A stretch of DNA of 29,145 nucleotides from a virus. Of this stretch, positions 1 to 5,799 are shown piece after piece; the stretch's first letter is position 1, and each line of letters begins with the position of its first letter. The position numbers were made by a program, and so were the translations under genes. Below the pieces are notes generated by a model. It searched no databases and was not told where the DNA came from. It saw only the letters and a program-made list of their open reading frames with translations. The DNA is taken from IMG/VR virus record IMGVR_UViG_3300023174_000509, positions 1-29,145 of that record; one strand, written 5' to 3'.

Positions 1-173
1 AGGTTGCTCAACTTCCTGCTCTTATATGCACCCTCGGCGTTGTTGGTACTTCTATGGGTGTTGCACCTGTTAAGAATAGATACGGTAGAGCTGACGCAGG
101 GGGAGGACTCATGACATGGGTTGCTTTTAATCCTGAGTACATGTTCATTGATGATATACCAGAGAATGTTTAA
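1..173 (+). CDS. C-terminal end of probable DnaB-like replicative helicase (partial)
   Basis: The open frame enters from the left edge (codons in register with position 3) and stops with TAA at 171-173, leaving about 56 residues. The tail contains VKNRYGRADAGGG followed about ten residues later by WVAFNPEYMFID. This resembles the end of RecA/DnaB-type helicases, where a K-x-R-x-G segment (arginine finger region) precedes a hydrophobic strand and a short F-x-P-x-x-x-F tail. A resolvase and a primase follow directly on the same strand, which fits a replication module. The Walker motifs lie outside the window, so the call rests on a short tail and on neighbours; another ATPase is possible. Confidence 0.45.
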   Translation, partial: VAQLPALICTLGVVGTSMGVAPVKNRYGRADAGGGLMTWVAFNPEYMFIDDIPENV

Positions 174-181
174 GGAGAATA

Positions 182-358
182 ATGTTAATGGAAAAGACAC
201 TAAAGATTATGCGACAAGAAGCATACGTTGAAGGTTGGCAAGATGCAGTATCTGCGCTGACTAAAGAGTATGAAGATAGATTACGTTTGGTCATTGACAA
301 GTTTGAACTACCAAAGGAATACGAAGTAGATGACGACACGGAAAAGTCACAAGGCTAG
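182..358 (+). CDS. small hypothetical acidic protein, 58 aa
   Basis: ATG at 182 gives 58 residues; a second ATG at 188 is the alternative start. A GGAG at 174-177 serves either one (4 or 10 bases away), so the spacing slightly favours 188. The product begins MLMEKTLKIMRQEAYVEG and looks helical and charged, with an acidic C-terminus (EYEVDDDTEKSQG). I recognise no domain. It starts 8 bases after the helicase-like stop and overlaps the next gene by 29 bases, so it is translated within the replication operon. It could be a small helicase or nuclease partner, but nothing in the sequence proves this. Confidence 0.65.
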   Translation: MLMEKTLKIMRQEAYVEGWQDAVSALTKEYEDRLRLVIDKFELPKEYEVDDDTEKSQG

Positions 359-698
359 AGGTGCAACCTTTGAATCAGATATCAGAGACTGGTTTAGAGC
401 AAATGGATACGACGCTGAACGACTTGCTCGAACTGGTACAAGAGATGAGGGCGACGTTGTTGTCCGCAAAGACTTCCTTGGAAGCATTGGCGTTATCGAA
501 TGCAAAGCCCCAGGTGCTGGTAATAAGGTCGACCTCAGTGGGTGGACAAGAGAAGCCCAAGTCGAATCAGTTCACTTCGCAGAAGCTCGAGGACTATCGA
601 AAGAAGAAGTCATTGCAGCGCTTATCATTAAAGCACGGGGCAAGTCCATTGCGGACGCATACTTGGTACTTAGATTAGGAGACATATTCGGTGAATGA
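330..698 (+). CDS. Holliday junction resolvase-like PD-(D/E)XK nuclease
   Basis: The 122-residue product has the motif order of Hjc-type archaeal/phage Holliday junction resolvases. It shows a glutamate in an early helix (ARGATFE, E15), then RTGTRDEGDVVV (D42), then the E-x-K strand IECKA (E57, K59). These are the metal-binding residues of the restriction-endonuclease fold. Enzymes of this type cut four-way or branched DNA and resolve replication and recombination intermediates before packaging. The gene lies between a helicase-like end and a primase, overlapping the upstream gene by 29 bases and the downstream one by 8. Length fits the family (about 120-150). Fold and catalytic class are well supported; the exact substrate is inferred. 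Confidence 0.75.
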   Translation: MTTRKSHKARGATFESDIRDWFRANGYDAERLARTGTRDEGDVVVRKDFLGSIGVIECKAPGAGNKVDLSGWTREAQVESVHFAEARGLSKEEVIAALIIKARGKSIADAYLVLRLGDIFGE

Positions 699-1056
699 TT
701 TACCCAGCATCAAGGCTGTACTAGAGCACTACGGTGCCAGTATGCGTCGTGACCATGGGCAAGTCAACCTGAAGTGTCCGTTCCACGGTGACTCACATCA
801 AAGTGGAACTGCAAACCTAGACGATAATCTATTTGTTTGCTTTGCCTGCGGAGTACAAGGAAACAGTTTACAAATCATAGCGCAACAAGAAGGATGTGAC
901 ATACGTGGGGCAGCAAAATTCGCAGAAGGAACTCTTGGGCATAGCGTCCAAACGGTATCAGGAAAGCATCTATCAGGCAGAAGGTTACCTTCGAAGCAGA
1001 GGCATAACTCTGGAAGTGGCACGGTTGGCACGATTAGGCGTAGTCGAGGAGCCTGA
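691..1056 (+). CDS. DNA primase, N-terminal CHC2 zinc-finger part (frame 1 of a split primase)
   Basis: The 121-residue frame contains a clear CHC2 zinc finger: CPFHGD (C29, H32) followed by FVCFACGVQGN (C50, C53). CHC2 fingers in DnaG-type primases bind the single-stranded template. Residues to about 82 read like a primase (DIRGAAKFAEGTL). After that the frame becomes low-complexity basic sequence (SGKHLSGRRLPSKQRHNSGSG), while the overlapping +1 frame continues with a Toprim primase domain. The functional protein is therefore probably a fusion of both frames, about 280 residues, made by a +1 shift near 934-938. The alternative is two separate polypeptides. Confidence 0.8.
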   Translation: MNDLPSIKAVLEHYGASMRRDHGQVNLKCPFHGDSHQSGTANLDDNLFVCFACGVQGNSLQIIAQQEGCDIRGAAKFAEGTLGHSVQTVSGKHLSGRRLPSKQRHNSGSGTVGTIRRSRGA

Positions 1057-1534
1057 ACCAGGACACGAACAGTATACTGGCAGGCTTAGTATACCTTATG
1101 TAACTAAGTCAGGCATTGTAGACATACGCTTTCGTTCACTCAACCCTGCGGTTGAACCTAAGTACATGGGTATGGTAGGAGCTGACACAAAGATGTATAA
1201 CGTATTAGATATTGAACGAGCAGGCGATTGGATTGGAGTATGCGAAGGTGAACTCGACACCCTTACTATGTCACGATGTGTTGGAATCCCATGCGTCGGA
1301 GTACCAGGAGCAAACTCCTGGAAGAAGCACTACACAAGATTACTTGCTGACTTCGAACGCATCTTTGTTTTCGCAGACGGAGACGGACCAGGACGAGAGT
1401 TTGCAAACAGTTTGGCAAGAGAACTACCAGTCACTATCGTGGGATTTGGTGACGGGGAAGATGTTAATTCGGCATACACAAAGTACGGTGCGGGTTTCAT
1501 TAAAGAAAAGATGGGATTAACAAATGAAGAATAA
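896..1534 (+). CDS. DNA primase, C-terminal Toprim catalytic part (frame 2 of a split primase)
   Basis: This frame carries a Toprim domain: the catalytic glutamate in IGVCEGELDTLTM (E117 counted from GTG), then GVPGANSW, then the metal-binding DxD in FVFADGDGPGREFA (D161, D163). Before it lies a primase linker with GYLRSRGI. The listed start is a GTG at 896 with its AAGGA only one base away, so it is weak. Other in-frame options are GTG at 905 and TTG at 935; the latter has AGAAGGA four bases upstream. The stop at 1534 overlaps the next start at 1524. No zinc finger lies in this frame, so it needs the CHC2 half upstream. Phage CHC2-Toprim primases make RNA primers at the fork. Confidence 0.82.
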   Translation: MTYVGQQNSQKELLGIASKRYQESIYQAEGYLRSRGITLEVARLARLGVVEEPEPGHEQYTGRLSIPYVTKSGIVDIRFRSLNPAVEPKYMGMVGADTKMYNVLDIERAGDWIGVCEGELDTLTMSRCVGIPCVGVPGANSWKKHYTRLLADFERIFVFADGDGPGREFANSLARELPVTIVGFGDGEDVNSAYTKYGAGFIKEKMGLTNEE

Positions 1535-1862
1535 GATTAATCCTTGTCCAGAATGTGGACAGCACTTTGATAATGTGTTCGAAGCAACAGACCACCTACT
1601 TGAAGATGATGAAGAGTTCGACCCAGCATTAGTATTGCCTAATGGTTATCGCCTAATGATTGGTTCGTTGCTTCGTTGCATGTATCGCTATGCAAATAAT
1701 CCTGAACAGATACAATCAATCACACAGGACACGTACATGACTTTGTTCTCAGCGGAGACGGACCCAGGTACGGTGTTAGAAGTTATTGAAGATATGATTG
1801 TTGACTCTAGTATGGTAGGAATTGATGACGAACTTAAACAGCTACTCGAAGATGGAGAGTGA
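1524..1862 (+). CDS. hypothetical protein with N-terminal C2H2-like zinc finger
   Basis: The 112-residue protein opens with CPECGQHF and a following DH (spacing C-x2-C-x12-H), resembling a C2H2-like finger. The rest is strongly acidic (DDEEFDP, VDSSMVGIDDELKQLLEDGE) and probably helical. The start overlaps the primase stop by 11 bases, indicating translational coupling. I do not recognise a family beyond the finger. A small zinc protein next to the primase could be a DNA-binding accessory of replication or a regulator, but this is only positional. Confidence 0.65.
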   Translation: MKNKINPCPECGQHFDNVFEATDHLLEDDEEFDPALVLPNGYRLMIGSLLRCMYRYANNPEQIQSITQDTYMTLFSAETDPGTVLEVIEDMIVDSSMVGIDDELKQLLEDGE

Positions 1863-1868
1863 AGAGAT

Positions 1869-2255
1869 ATGGCAGATTATCCAATACGTATCAGGACTGG
1901 GATTGAAGATAGAGTCATATCAGAAGCAAGACGGTCAGCTAAAGATAACCTTAGCAATCCCTCTCTTGCACGCGAAGTCCATCTAGAGGTGCACTTGAGC
2001 AACACAGTCAATGAATTGTCTGACTTGTTGTTGAGTAAGCATAAGGACTATGGTCCTAAGAATATATCACAAGCACCTGGTGGTGCAATCAATGGCTTGC
2101 GCGTACGAATGCATGATAAGTTAGCACGAATCAATAACCTGATTGACAGTGGTGCAAACCCTGAGCACGAATCCTTAGAAGATTCCTTCAAGGACATGGC
2201 TAACTATGCAATCATTGGGTTGCTGGTTCTACGAAAGCAATGGGACAATGACTAA
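1869..2255 (+). CDS. DUF1599 / Nmad1-like protein (nucleotide-modification-associated)
   Basis: The 128-residue product has the hallmark order of the DUF1599 family: SKHKDYGPKNIS, then GLRVRMHDKLARINNLID, then ESLEDSFKDMANYAIIGLLVL. Members are all-helical and distantly related to MazG/dUTPase-type pyrophosphohydrolases. The name Nmad1 comes from their repeated association with phage base-modification genes. A role in dNTP pool control or hypermodified-base handling is therefore likely but not shown. The start at 1869 lies seven bases after the previous stop, with GGAGAGTGAAGAG upstream. It overlaps the next gene by eight bases. Confidence 0.7.
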   Translation: MADYPIRIRTGIEDRVISEARRSAKDNLSNPSLAREVHLEVHLSNTVNELSDLLLSKHKDYGPKNISQAPGGAINGLRVRMHDKLARINNLIDSGANPEHESLEDSFKDMANYAIIGLLVLRKQWDND

Positions 2256-2658
2256 CAAATCTTCATTCGATTTAGACTTTGGATACGGACGCAAGGGTGA
2301 GCAATTAGTAGATGAGTTGCTTACTGGTGGACGTACTGTCGAAGTAAAGCGCGACCGCAAGTGGGCTAAGACTAACAACCTATACATTGAGACTGAGTGC
2401 TTCTTCAAGAAGATTGAGGACTGGGCACCGTCAGGGTTAGGTATAACAGAGGCAGCATACTGGGCGTTCGTGCTTGAAGAGAGCACACTCATTGTCCCAA
2501 CAGATGCGTTGCGCTATGCAGTTAAAGAGTTTGGTAGAGAGATTACGTGTAACATCCCACCTAATTTGTCTAAAGGATTCTTAATTACAGTAGATGATTT
2601 AATGTCAGCGACACGACTATACAAGAAGGCAAAGGCAGATGAACTGGCAACAAATTGA
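2248..2658 (+). CDS. putative PD-(D/E)XK nuclease-like protein
   Basis: I chose ATG 2248 (MTNKSSFDLDFGYG) over the longer frame from 2206, because it overlaps the preceding stop by only eight bases and begins the conserved-looking sequence. The 136-residue product has GRKGEQLVDELL (E18), RTVEVKRD (E32-x-K34) and YIETE, matching the glutamate and E-x-K pattern of a restriction-endonuclease-like fold. Such proteins occur in phages as small nucleases or Holliday-junction enzymes. The central aspartate of the canonical motif is not obvious, so activity is uncertain. It is the second nuclease-fold gene within 2 kb. It overlaps the next gene by 20 bases. Confidence 0.5.
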   Translation: MTNKSSFDLDFGYGRKGEQLVDELLTGGRTVEVKRDRKWAKTNNLYIETECFFKKIEDWAPSGLGITEAAYWAFVLEESTLIVPTDALRYAVKEFGREITCNIPPNLSKGFLITVDDLMSATRLYKKAKADELATN

Positions 2659-3349
2659 GCCGTGGGAATATGTAATCACGGCGGTAGCCTCTGAGTATCA
2701 TCGTAAGTTTGACATGGTTGAACTCGAAGATATTAAGCAGAGTCTATATGAATGGTTTGCTAAGCACCCTAACAAGGTGGCTGAGTGGGAGAAGATAGGT
2801 AACAAGGACGCAAAGAACCTTATCTATCGTAGCCTACGCAATCATGCATTAGATTATTGTCAGAGGTGGAAGGCTAAGAGTGTCGGATACGATGTATCGG
2901 ATATCTATTACTATGAAGCAGATGTTGTAGAAGCATTGCTTCCTGCTGTGTTGCGAGCTGAGTATGGTGTTACTCATAAACTAAACTTGGGTAGACCAGG
3001 GCGTCCAAGCGCCCCTTCTGAAGGTGGAAACTTATCTGTCATGATGATGGAGATAGACTCCGCATACTGGAAGTTAAGTAAAGAGGATAGAAAGATACTC
3101 TTTTTCCGATATGCAGAGTCTATGGACTACAAAGAGATAAGTAATTACCTGTCTCTGGGTAGTGATGACGCAGCACGAATGAGAGGTAACAGAGCTGTCA
3201 AGCGACTGGTCAATAAACTAGGTGGGTTCAAGCCGTACTTAGACTATGATGCGCCAGAGCCAGAAGGTGAAGAGCCAAGTGAAATAGTACAAGGCTACAG
3301 TACCGCCAATCAAGGCGATGGGAACGATGATTGGAAAGAGATTGACTAG
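2639..3349 (+). CDS. sigma-factor-like transcription regulator
   Basis: The 236-residue protein looks like a divergent sigma70-family factor. An N-terminal helical region (residues about 10-85: EDIKQSLYEWF, YRSLRNHALDYCQRWKA) resembles region 2. A C-terminal HTH (about 145-195: SKEDRKILFFRYAESMDYKEIS, then AARMRGNRAVKRLVNKL) resembles region 4, which reads the -35 box. The last 40 residues are acidic and Pro-rich. Such genes in actinophages usually close the early/middle operon, and the product could redirect host RNA polymerase to late promoters. Region 2 is weakly conserved, so an RNA-polymerase-binding or HTH-only regulator is possible. It is the last gene of the rightward module and meets the leftward operon 22 bases downstream. 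Confidence 0.6.
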   Translation: MNWQQIEPWEYVITAVASEYHRKFDMVELEDIKQSLYEWFAKHPNKVAEWEKIGNKDAKNLIYRSLRNHALDYCQRWKAKSVGYDVSDIYYYEADVVEALLPAVLRAEYGVTHKLNLGRPGRPSAPSEGGNLSVMMMEIDSAYWKLSKEDRKILFFRYAESMDYKEISNYLSLGSDDAARMRGNRAVKRLVNKLGGFKPYLDYDAPEPEGEEPSEIVQGYSTANQGDGNDDWKEID

Positions 3350-3371
3350 CAACCTATAAGTCAAACTCTTT

Positions 3372-3590
3372 TCATTCATCAATAGGGTCAAACTCTTTGT
3401 CGAAGTTATCCTCTGAATCAATCATGTCTTGTATCATAGCCTCTAAATCCAGCTCTGCTGGGTCAACATGTAATGCTTCCCCATTTACATTGTAGAACTC
3501 TTCAATCTCTTTCATGCTAGCAAACTGTAGTTCATCAGACTGTAAGTCACAGGCTGAACAACCACCGTCTTCGCATACTTCACATACCAT
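3372..3590 (-). CDS. small Cys-rich N-terminus, acidic protein, 72 aa
   Basis: The protein begins MVCEVCEDGGCSACDL (two CxxC pairs, four cysteines within 14 residues), so a small zinc knuckle is likely. The remainder is acidic (about 18 Asp/Glu). The start follows the FmdB-like gene by two bases and has a strong GGAGG ribosome-binding site inside that gene's end. It is the last gene of the leftward operon. A 12-base duplication (GTCAAACTCTTT at 3360-3371 and 3387-3398) flanks its stop codon. No family is recognised. Confidence 0.65.
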   Translation of the reverse strand: MVCEVCEDGGCSACDLQSDELQFASMKEIEEFYNVNGEALHVDPAELDLEAMIQDMIDSEDNFDKEFDPIDE

Positions 3591-3592
3591 TG

Positions 3593-3769
3593 TTACCCTC
3601 CTGTTGAATAGAATCCACTGCCATTGAACTTGACAGGTGGTGCGCTGTACACCCTTACCATTGGCTCATTGCAATTGTCGCAGTAAGGTATGATTTCATC
3701 ATCGGTCATACCTCTACTGATTGTAACAGTGCTTGAGTCAATCTCACATTTGTATTCATAACTTGCCAT
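3593..3769 (-). CDS. FmdB-family zinc ribbon protein, 58 aa
   Basis: Direct translation of the - strand gives 58 residues with the FmdB/CxxC-SSSS layout. It starts MASYEYKCEID, then CDNCNEPMVRVYSAPPVKF, then NGSGFYSTGG. The first cysteine (C8) plus the later CDNC form the zinc site, and the phrase ending in GSGFY is the family hallmark. FmdB-type proteins are small putative regulatory zinc ribbons and are common in actinophages. The ATG overlaps the upstream gene's TAA by one base (TAATG), so the two are coupled. It is shorter than the usual 70-110 residues because the Ser-rich tail is missing. Confidence 0.75.
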   Translation of the reverse strand: MASYEYKCEIDSSTVTISRGMTDDEIIPYCDNCNEPMVRVYSAPPVKFNGSGFYSTGG

Positions 3770-3948
3770 TAGCTCGCTCCTAAGTCTTCACTTCTTGGGT
3801 AGACAACAGTTTGTGCATCTGCCCATGGGTCACTAGTAATAGCCGATGCAAAAGAATTTTCTATGGCATTACGTAGTTCTCGGTGCATCTCTCTATCGTT
3901 TTGTATGTACTCACGGTTTGCTACAATCTGATGTAAAAACTCAGTCAT
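3769..3948 (-). CDS. small hypothetical protein with MTEF-x-H-x-IVA N-terminus, 59 aa
   Basis: Direct translation gives 59 residues beginning MTEFLHQIVANREYIQND and ending SEDLGAS. The first 13 residues closely match those of the 107-residue product at 5140-5463 (MTEFMHKIVAQRE), so the two share a duplicated N-terminal segment. Here the zinc-ribbon C-terminus of the longer copy is absent. The gene overlaps its upstream neighbour by eight bases and its downstream neighbour by one. No function is recognised. Confidence 0.65.
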   Translation of the reverse strand: MTEFLHQIVANREYIQNDREMHRELRNAIENSFASAITSDPWADAQTVVYPRSEDLGAS

Positions 3949-4165
3949 CTTCTATCTCCGTTCCTTCTGGTGTTGGTGCTGTTGCTAGTGTACCACACTC
4001 AGCACACTCCATGTCAAGGAAGTACATACCAATCTCTCCGTCGTCATCAAAGATAGTCTTGAGATTCCAAATCTCACAGCCACATGGGCACACTAGTGTA
4101 GGCTCACCGCGTATGTCCATAGCCTGACTGTAATCAGGACGCATCTCTGTTACATGCTTAGCCAT
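3941..4165 (-). CDS. small zinc-ribbon-like hypothetical protein, 74 aa
   Basis: The 74-residue protein has two cysteine pairs, LVCPCGCEIW and MECAECGTL, about 27 residues apart. This suggests one zinc ribbon, with an acidic C-terminal tail (EGTEIEDD). It starts at the ATG that overlaps the stop of the transglycosylase-like gene (TAATG) and overlaps the next gene by eight bases. I recognise no named family. A DNA- or protein-binding zinc adaptor is plausible given the other zinc proteins in this operon. Confidence 0.65.
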   Translation of the reverse strand: MAKHVTEMRPDYSQAMDIRGEPTLVCPCGCEIWNLKTIFDDDGEIGMYFLDMECAECGTLATAPTPEGTEIEDD

Positions 4166-4557
4166 TAGTAGTTACCATTCCTTTTCCAATAAGACCATGC
4201 TTCGCATGGCGTTGTGTACCTATAGTAAATATAATCAAGTCCTCTGTCAATTTGTTGTGGTGCAGGTGTGTCAGGGTCAAGCCCCAACAGTTGTGGTATA
4301 CCACCAGCGTGCTTCCCCATCACGCGGATAGTATTGAAAGCACTTGGATTCCAAGCACTCTCTTTGCCCCACAACATGTTGAGGCATGACATCTGATTAT
4401 CTTTCCACTCGTTGAGTTTGTCTCTAGCGTATGCCTTGCTATCTGCCTTACTCCAAGAGACTCGCACGCCTTTGTCTGTTGTGTCCGTGGCTGTCTTTGA
4501 GTTGTCTGTCAGTAGCAAAGCTACTACTACGAGTAGTAAGAAACTTAATGATTTCAT
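4165..4557 (-). CDS. secreted lytic-transglycosylase-like (SLT/Rpf fold) protein
   Basis: The 130-residue product starts with a signal-peptide-like segment (MKSLSFLLLVVVALLLT). A lysozyme-like domain follows, with LWGKESAWNPSAFN (catalytic-type E66), AGGIPQLLG (85-92) in the place of the family GLMQ motif, and a C-terminal CEAWSYWKRNGNY. This matches the small actinobacterial transglycosylase/resuscitation-factor fold, which cleaves peptidoglycan glycan strands. C58 and C118 could form a disulfide after export. The start codon overlaps the whiB stop (ATGA), so the two are coupled. It sits in the host-takeover operon rather than beside the virion genes, so it could be the endolysin with its own export signal or an envelope-remodelling enzyme. 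Confidence 0.7.
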   Translation of the reverse strand: MKSLSFLLLVVVALLLTDNSKTATDTTDKGVRVSWSKADSKAYARDKLNEWKDNQMSCLNMLWGKESAWNPSAFNTIRVMGKHAGGIPQLLGLDPDTPAPQQIDRGLDYIYYRYTTPCEAWSYWKRNGNY

Positions 4558-4883
4558 TTAGTGATTGCCCTTACTCTGTGTGCAAAGTTAATCATAGACC
4601 TACGATTGTTCCATGTTACTGAAACATCTGCAAGTAGGACACGCTCACCAGGTAGAGTGCCTCCCCAAATACCATTGTCTAAGTTCTCTCTCTTCATACC
4701 CTCAGCAAAGCATTCAGCCTTAGCAGGGCATGCATTGCAGATAGATAGAGCGGTCTGTACGTTAGCGATGCGTTGCTTATACTCTGCGCTGTTCTCATTG
4801 ACGTGGTAGTTGTCAATGTCGCTGTGAATAGACTCGCTGAACCATAGGTCAGGGTTCTCATGACCTGTGCATAGACCTTGCAT
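4554..4883 (-). CDS. WhiB-family iron-sulfur transcription regulator
   Basis: The 109-residue protein has the WhiB signature: a single Cys (C5), then ICNACPAKAEC (C49, C52, C58), then the G-(I/V)-W-G-G turn GIWGGTLPGER (71-81) and a basic tail (NNRRSMINFAHRVR). The four cysteines bind a [4Fe-4S] cluster, and Wbl proteins act with the principal sigma factor. WhiB is confined to Actinobacteria and their phages, so it identifies the host phylum. Phage WhiB proteins can act as dominant-negative forms of host WhiB and contribute to superinfection exclusion. The gap between C5 and C49 is long but within the range for the family. The next gene starts within its stop. Confidence 0.9.
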   Translation of the reverse strand: MQGLCTGHENPDLWFSESIHSDIDNYHVNENSAEYKQRIANVQTALSICNACPAKAECFAEGMKRENLDNGIWGGTLPGERVLLADVSVTWNNRRSMINFAHRVRAITK

Positions 4884-4893
4884 ACTCTATCTC

Positions 4894-5001
4894 CTATCTC
4901 TCTAGTGCTATCTCTGTCATCTCGTCGAATTCTTCGTCGAGTTCTTCCTCATCATTATAGCCTAATGCTATGTCGTCGTCAAGCGGTGGTTCGTAACTCA
5001 T
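4894..5001 (-). CDS. tiny acidic hypothetical protein, 35 aa
   Basis: A 35-residue frame starts at ATG 5001 with GGAAGGGAG upstream and stops ten bases before whiB. The product (MSYEPPLDDDIALGYNDEEE...) has about 14 acidic residues and almost no basic ones. It overlaps the preceding gene by 23 bases. Its size makes the call less sure, but the ribosome-binding site and its position filling the gap between two genes support it. A DNA-mimic role is conceivable but unproven. Confidence 0.5.
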   Translation of the reverse strand: MSYEPPLDDDIALGYNDEEELDEEFDEMTEIALER

Positions 5002-5143
5002 GTTTGAACTCCCTTCCTACCTCATAAGCAGCAGCAATAAAGTCTACTTGCTCAGTTAATTTTCTCATAAGTTCGTGCTGTTTGTCAAGCGATAGATGAG
5101 ACATCATCTCTCTTGATAACTCTGCCTTCCATACAATGTTCAT
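4979..5143 (-). CDS. small hypothetical helical protein, 54 aa
   Basis: Direct translation gives 54 residues beginning MNIVWKAELSREMMSH and ending FKHELRTTA, predicted to be mainly helical. AGAGGG lies upstream at the spacing typical of this operon, and the ATG overlaps the upstream TGA (ATGA). No family is recognised. Confidence 0.6.
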   Translation of the reverse strand: MNIVWKAELSREMMSHLSLDKQHELMRKLTEQVDFIAAAYEVGREFKHELRTTA

Positions 5144-5463
5144 TGTCTACCCTCTCTAATGTATTGTGTTTGTGTTGAATTGCAATCCATGCAGTAATAC
5201 TTGTATTGTACCTCACTACTATGGTTGATGTCAAATACCCATTTATGTTCGCAGCCAGGGGTGCTAAAGATAACACGCAGTAACCGCTCACTTGGTGAGT
5301 CCCACCATGTTTGCACATTTCGTATTATTTGTGGCACATTGTAAATCAAATGATTGTATTGTGCCTGTATGTATACGCCACGATAGAGTGGGGTATACTG
5401 TGCAGGGAATGTTGGTGATTGACGCTCACGTTGAGCAACAATCTTGTGCATAAACTCTGTCAT
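5140..5463 (-). CDS. hypothetical protein with C-terminal zinc-ribbon-like motif, 107 aa
   Basis: The N-terminus MTEFMHKIVAQRE is a near-copy of the start of the 59-residue protein at 3769-3948. The middle is aromatic-rich (YTPLYRGVYIQAQYNHLIY), and the C-terminus has CEHKW...YYCMDCNSTQ, a CxH/CxxC zinc-ribbon-like pair. The stop overlaps the next start (ATGA). A 57-base gap separates it from the upstream gene, so it may begin a sub-block of the operon. Function unknown. Confidence 0.65.
   Translation of the reverse strand: MTEFMHKIVAQRERQSPTFPAQYTPLYRGVYIQAQYNHLIYNVPQIIRNVQTWWDSPSERLLRVIFSTPGCEHKWVFDINHSSEVQYKYYCMDCNSTQTQYIREGRQ
5205..5234 (-). promoter_or_regulatory. possible internal leftward promoter
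   Basis: Inside the 107-aa gene the - strand reads TTGACA (5229-5234), an 18-base spacer and TACAAT (5205-5210). The boxes are good, but the spacer differs from the constant 17 of the other leftward promoters. The -35 is not in the shared palindrome and the site is within coding sequence, so it may be chance. Confidence 0.3.
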
Positions 5464-5520
5464 AGTATCTCCAATCTATAATGATAGTGAGCAGTTTATA
5501 CTCATGCTCAGGAGTTATGC
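5464..5520. other. 57-bp gap inside the leftward operon
   Basis: The only other sizeable gap in the leftward block contains AT-rich -10-like strings (for example TATAAT-like near 5475-5485) but no -35 partner, and a GGAGATACT leader for the 107-aa gene. I see no hairpin with a T tail. Confidence 0.3.
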
Positions 5521-5784
5521 TTACCCTTCGAACACTACTTCTGTGTAGCCATCGAGTCGGTCATGTGTTGTGACTAACCCCTTGCTACCAGTAAGGTGCT
5601 TGTATGTGCCGTTGCCTAGTGATACCCACATAGACTTAGGCTTGAAGCGTGTCTGTGAAGCAAGTGCCTTCACGATAGTACCACGCTTTGGATAGTCAGT
5701 TGATGTGTCGATTGCGTTGTATGAAATCTCATCTGCGATAACGCGTAGTTCCTCAGCGAGATTTAGAATTGCGGTTGTGGACAT
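5521..5784 (-). CDS. hypothetical protein, 87 aa
   Basis: The product begins MSTTAILNLAEELRVIADE (helical) and continues with a beta-rich part (GTIVKALASQTRFKPKSMWVSLGNG). It has an AGAGAGG ribosome-binding site six bases from ATG, the same leader used by several genes of this operon. I recognise no family and see no cysteines, unlike most neighbours. The gene lies 15 bases downstream of the glutamine amidotransferase and could be co-expressed with it. Confidence 0.6.
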   Translation of the reverse strand: MSTTAILNLAEELRVIADEISYNAIDTSTDYPKRGTIVKALASQTRFKPKSMWVSLGNGTYKHLTGSKGLVTTHDRLDGYTEVVFEG

Positions 5785-5799
5785 TTGTTACCTCTCTAG

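Noticed and set aside
361-678. 105-aa frame overlapping the resolvase
   Set aside because: It is an out-of-frame shadow of the resolvase gene with no motif and no ribosome-binding site.
3846-4127. 93-aa + strand frame antisense to small leftward genes
   Set aside because: It lies opposite three coupled genes with zinc motifs, and its composition is that of an antisense frame.
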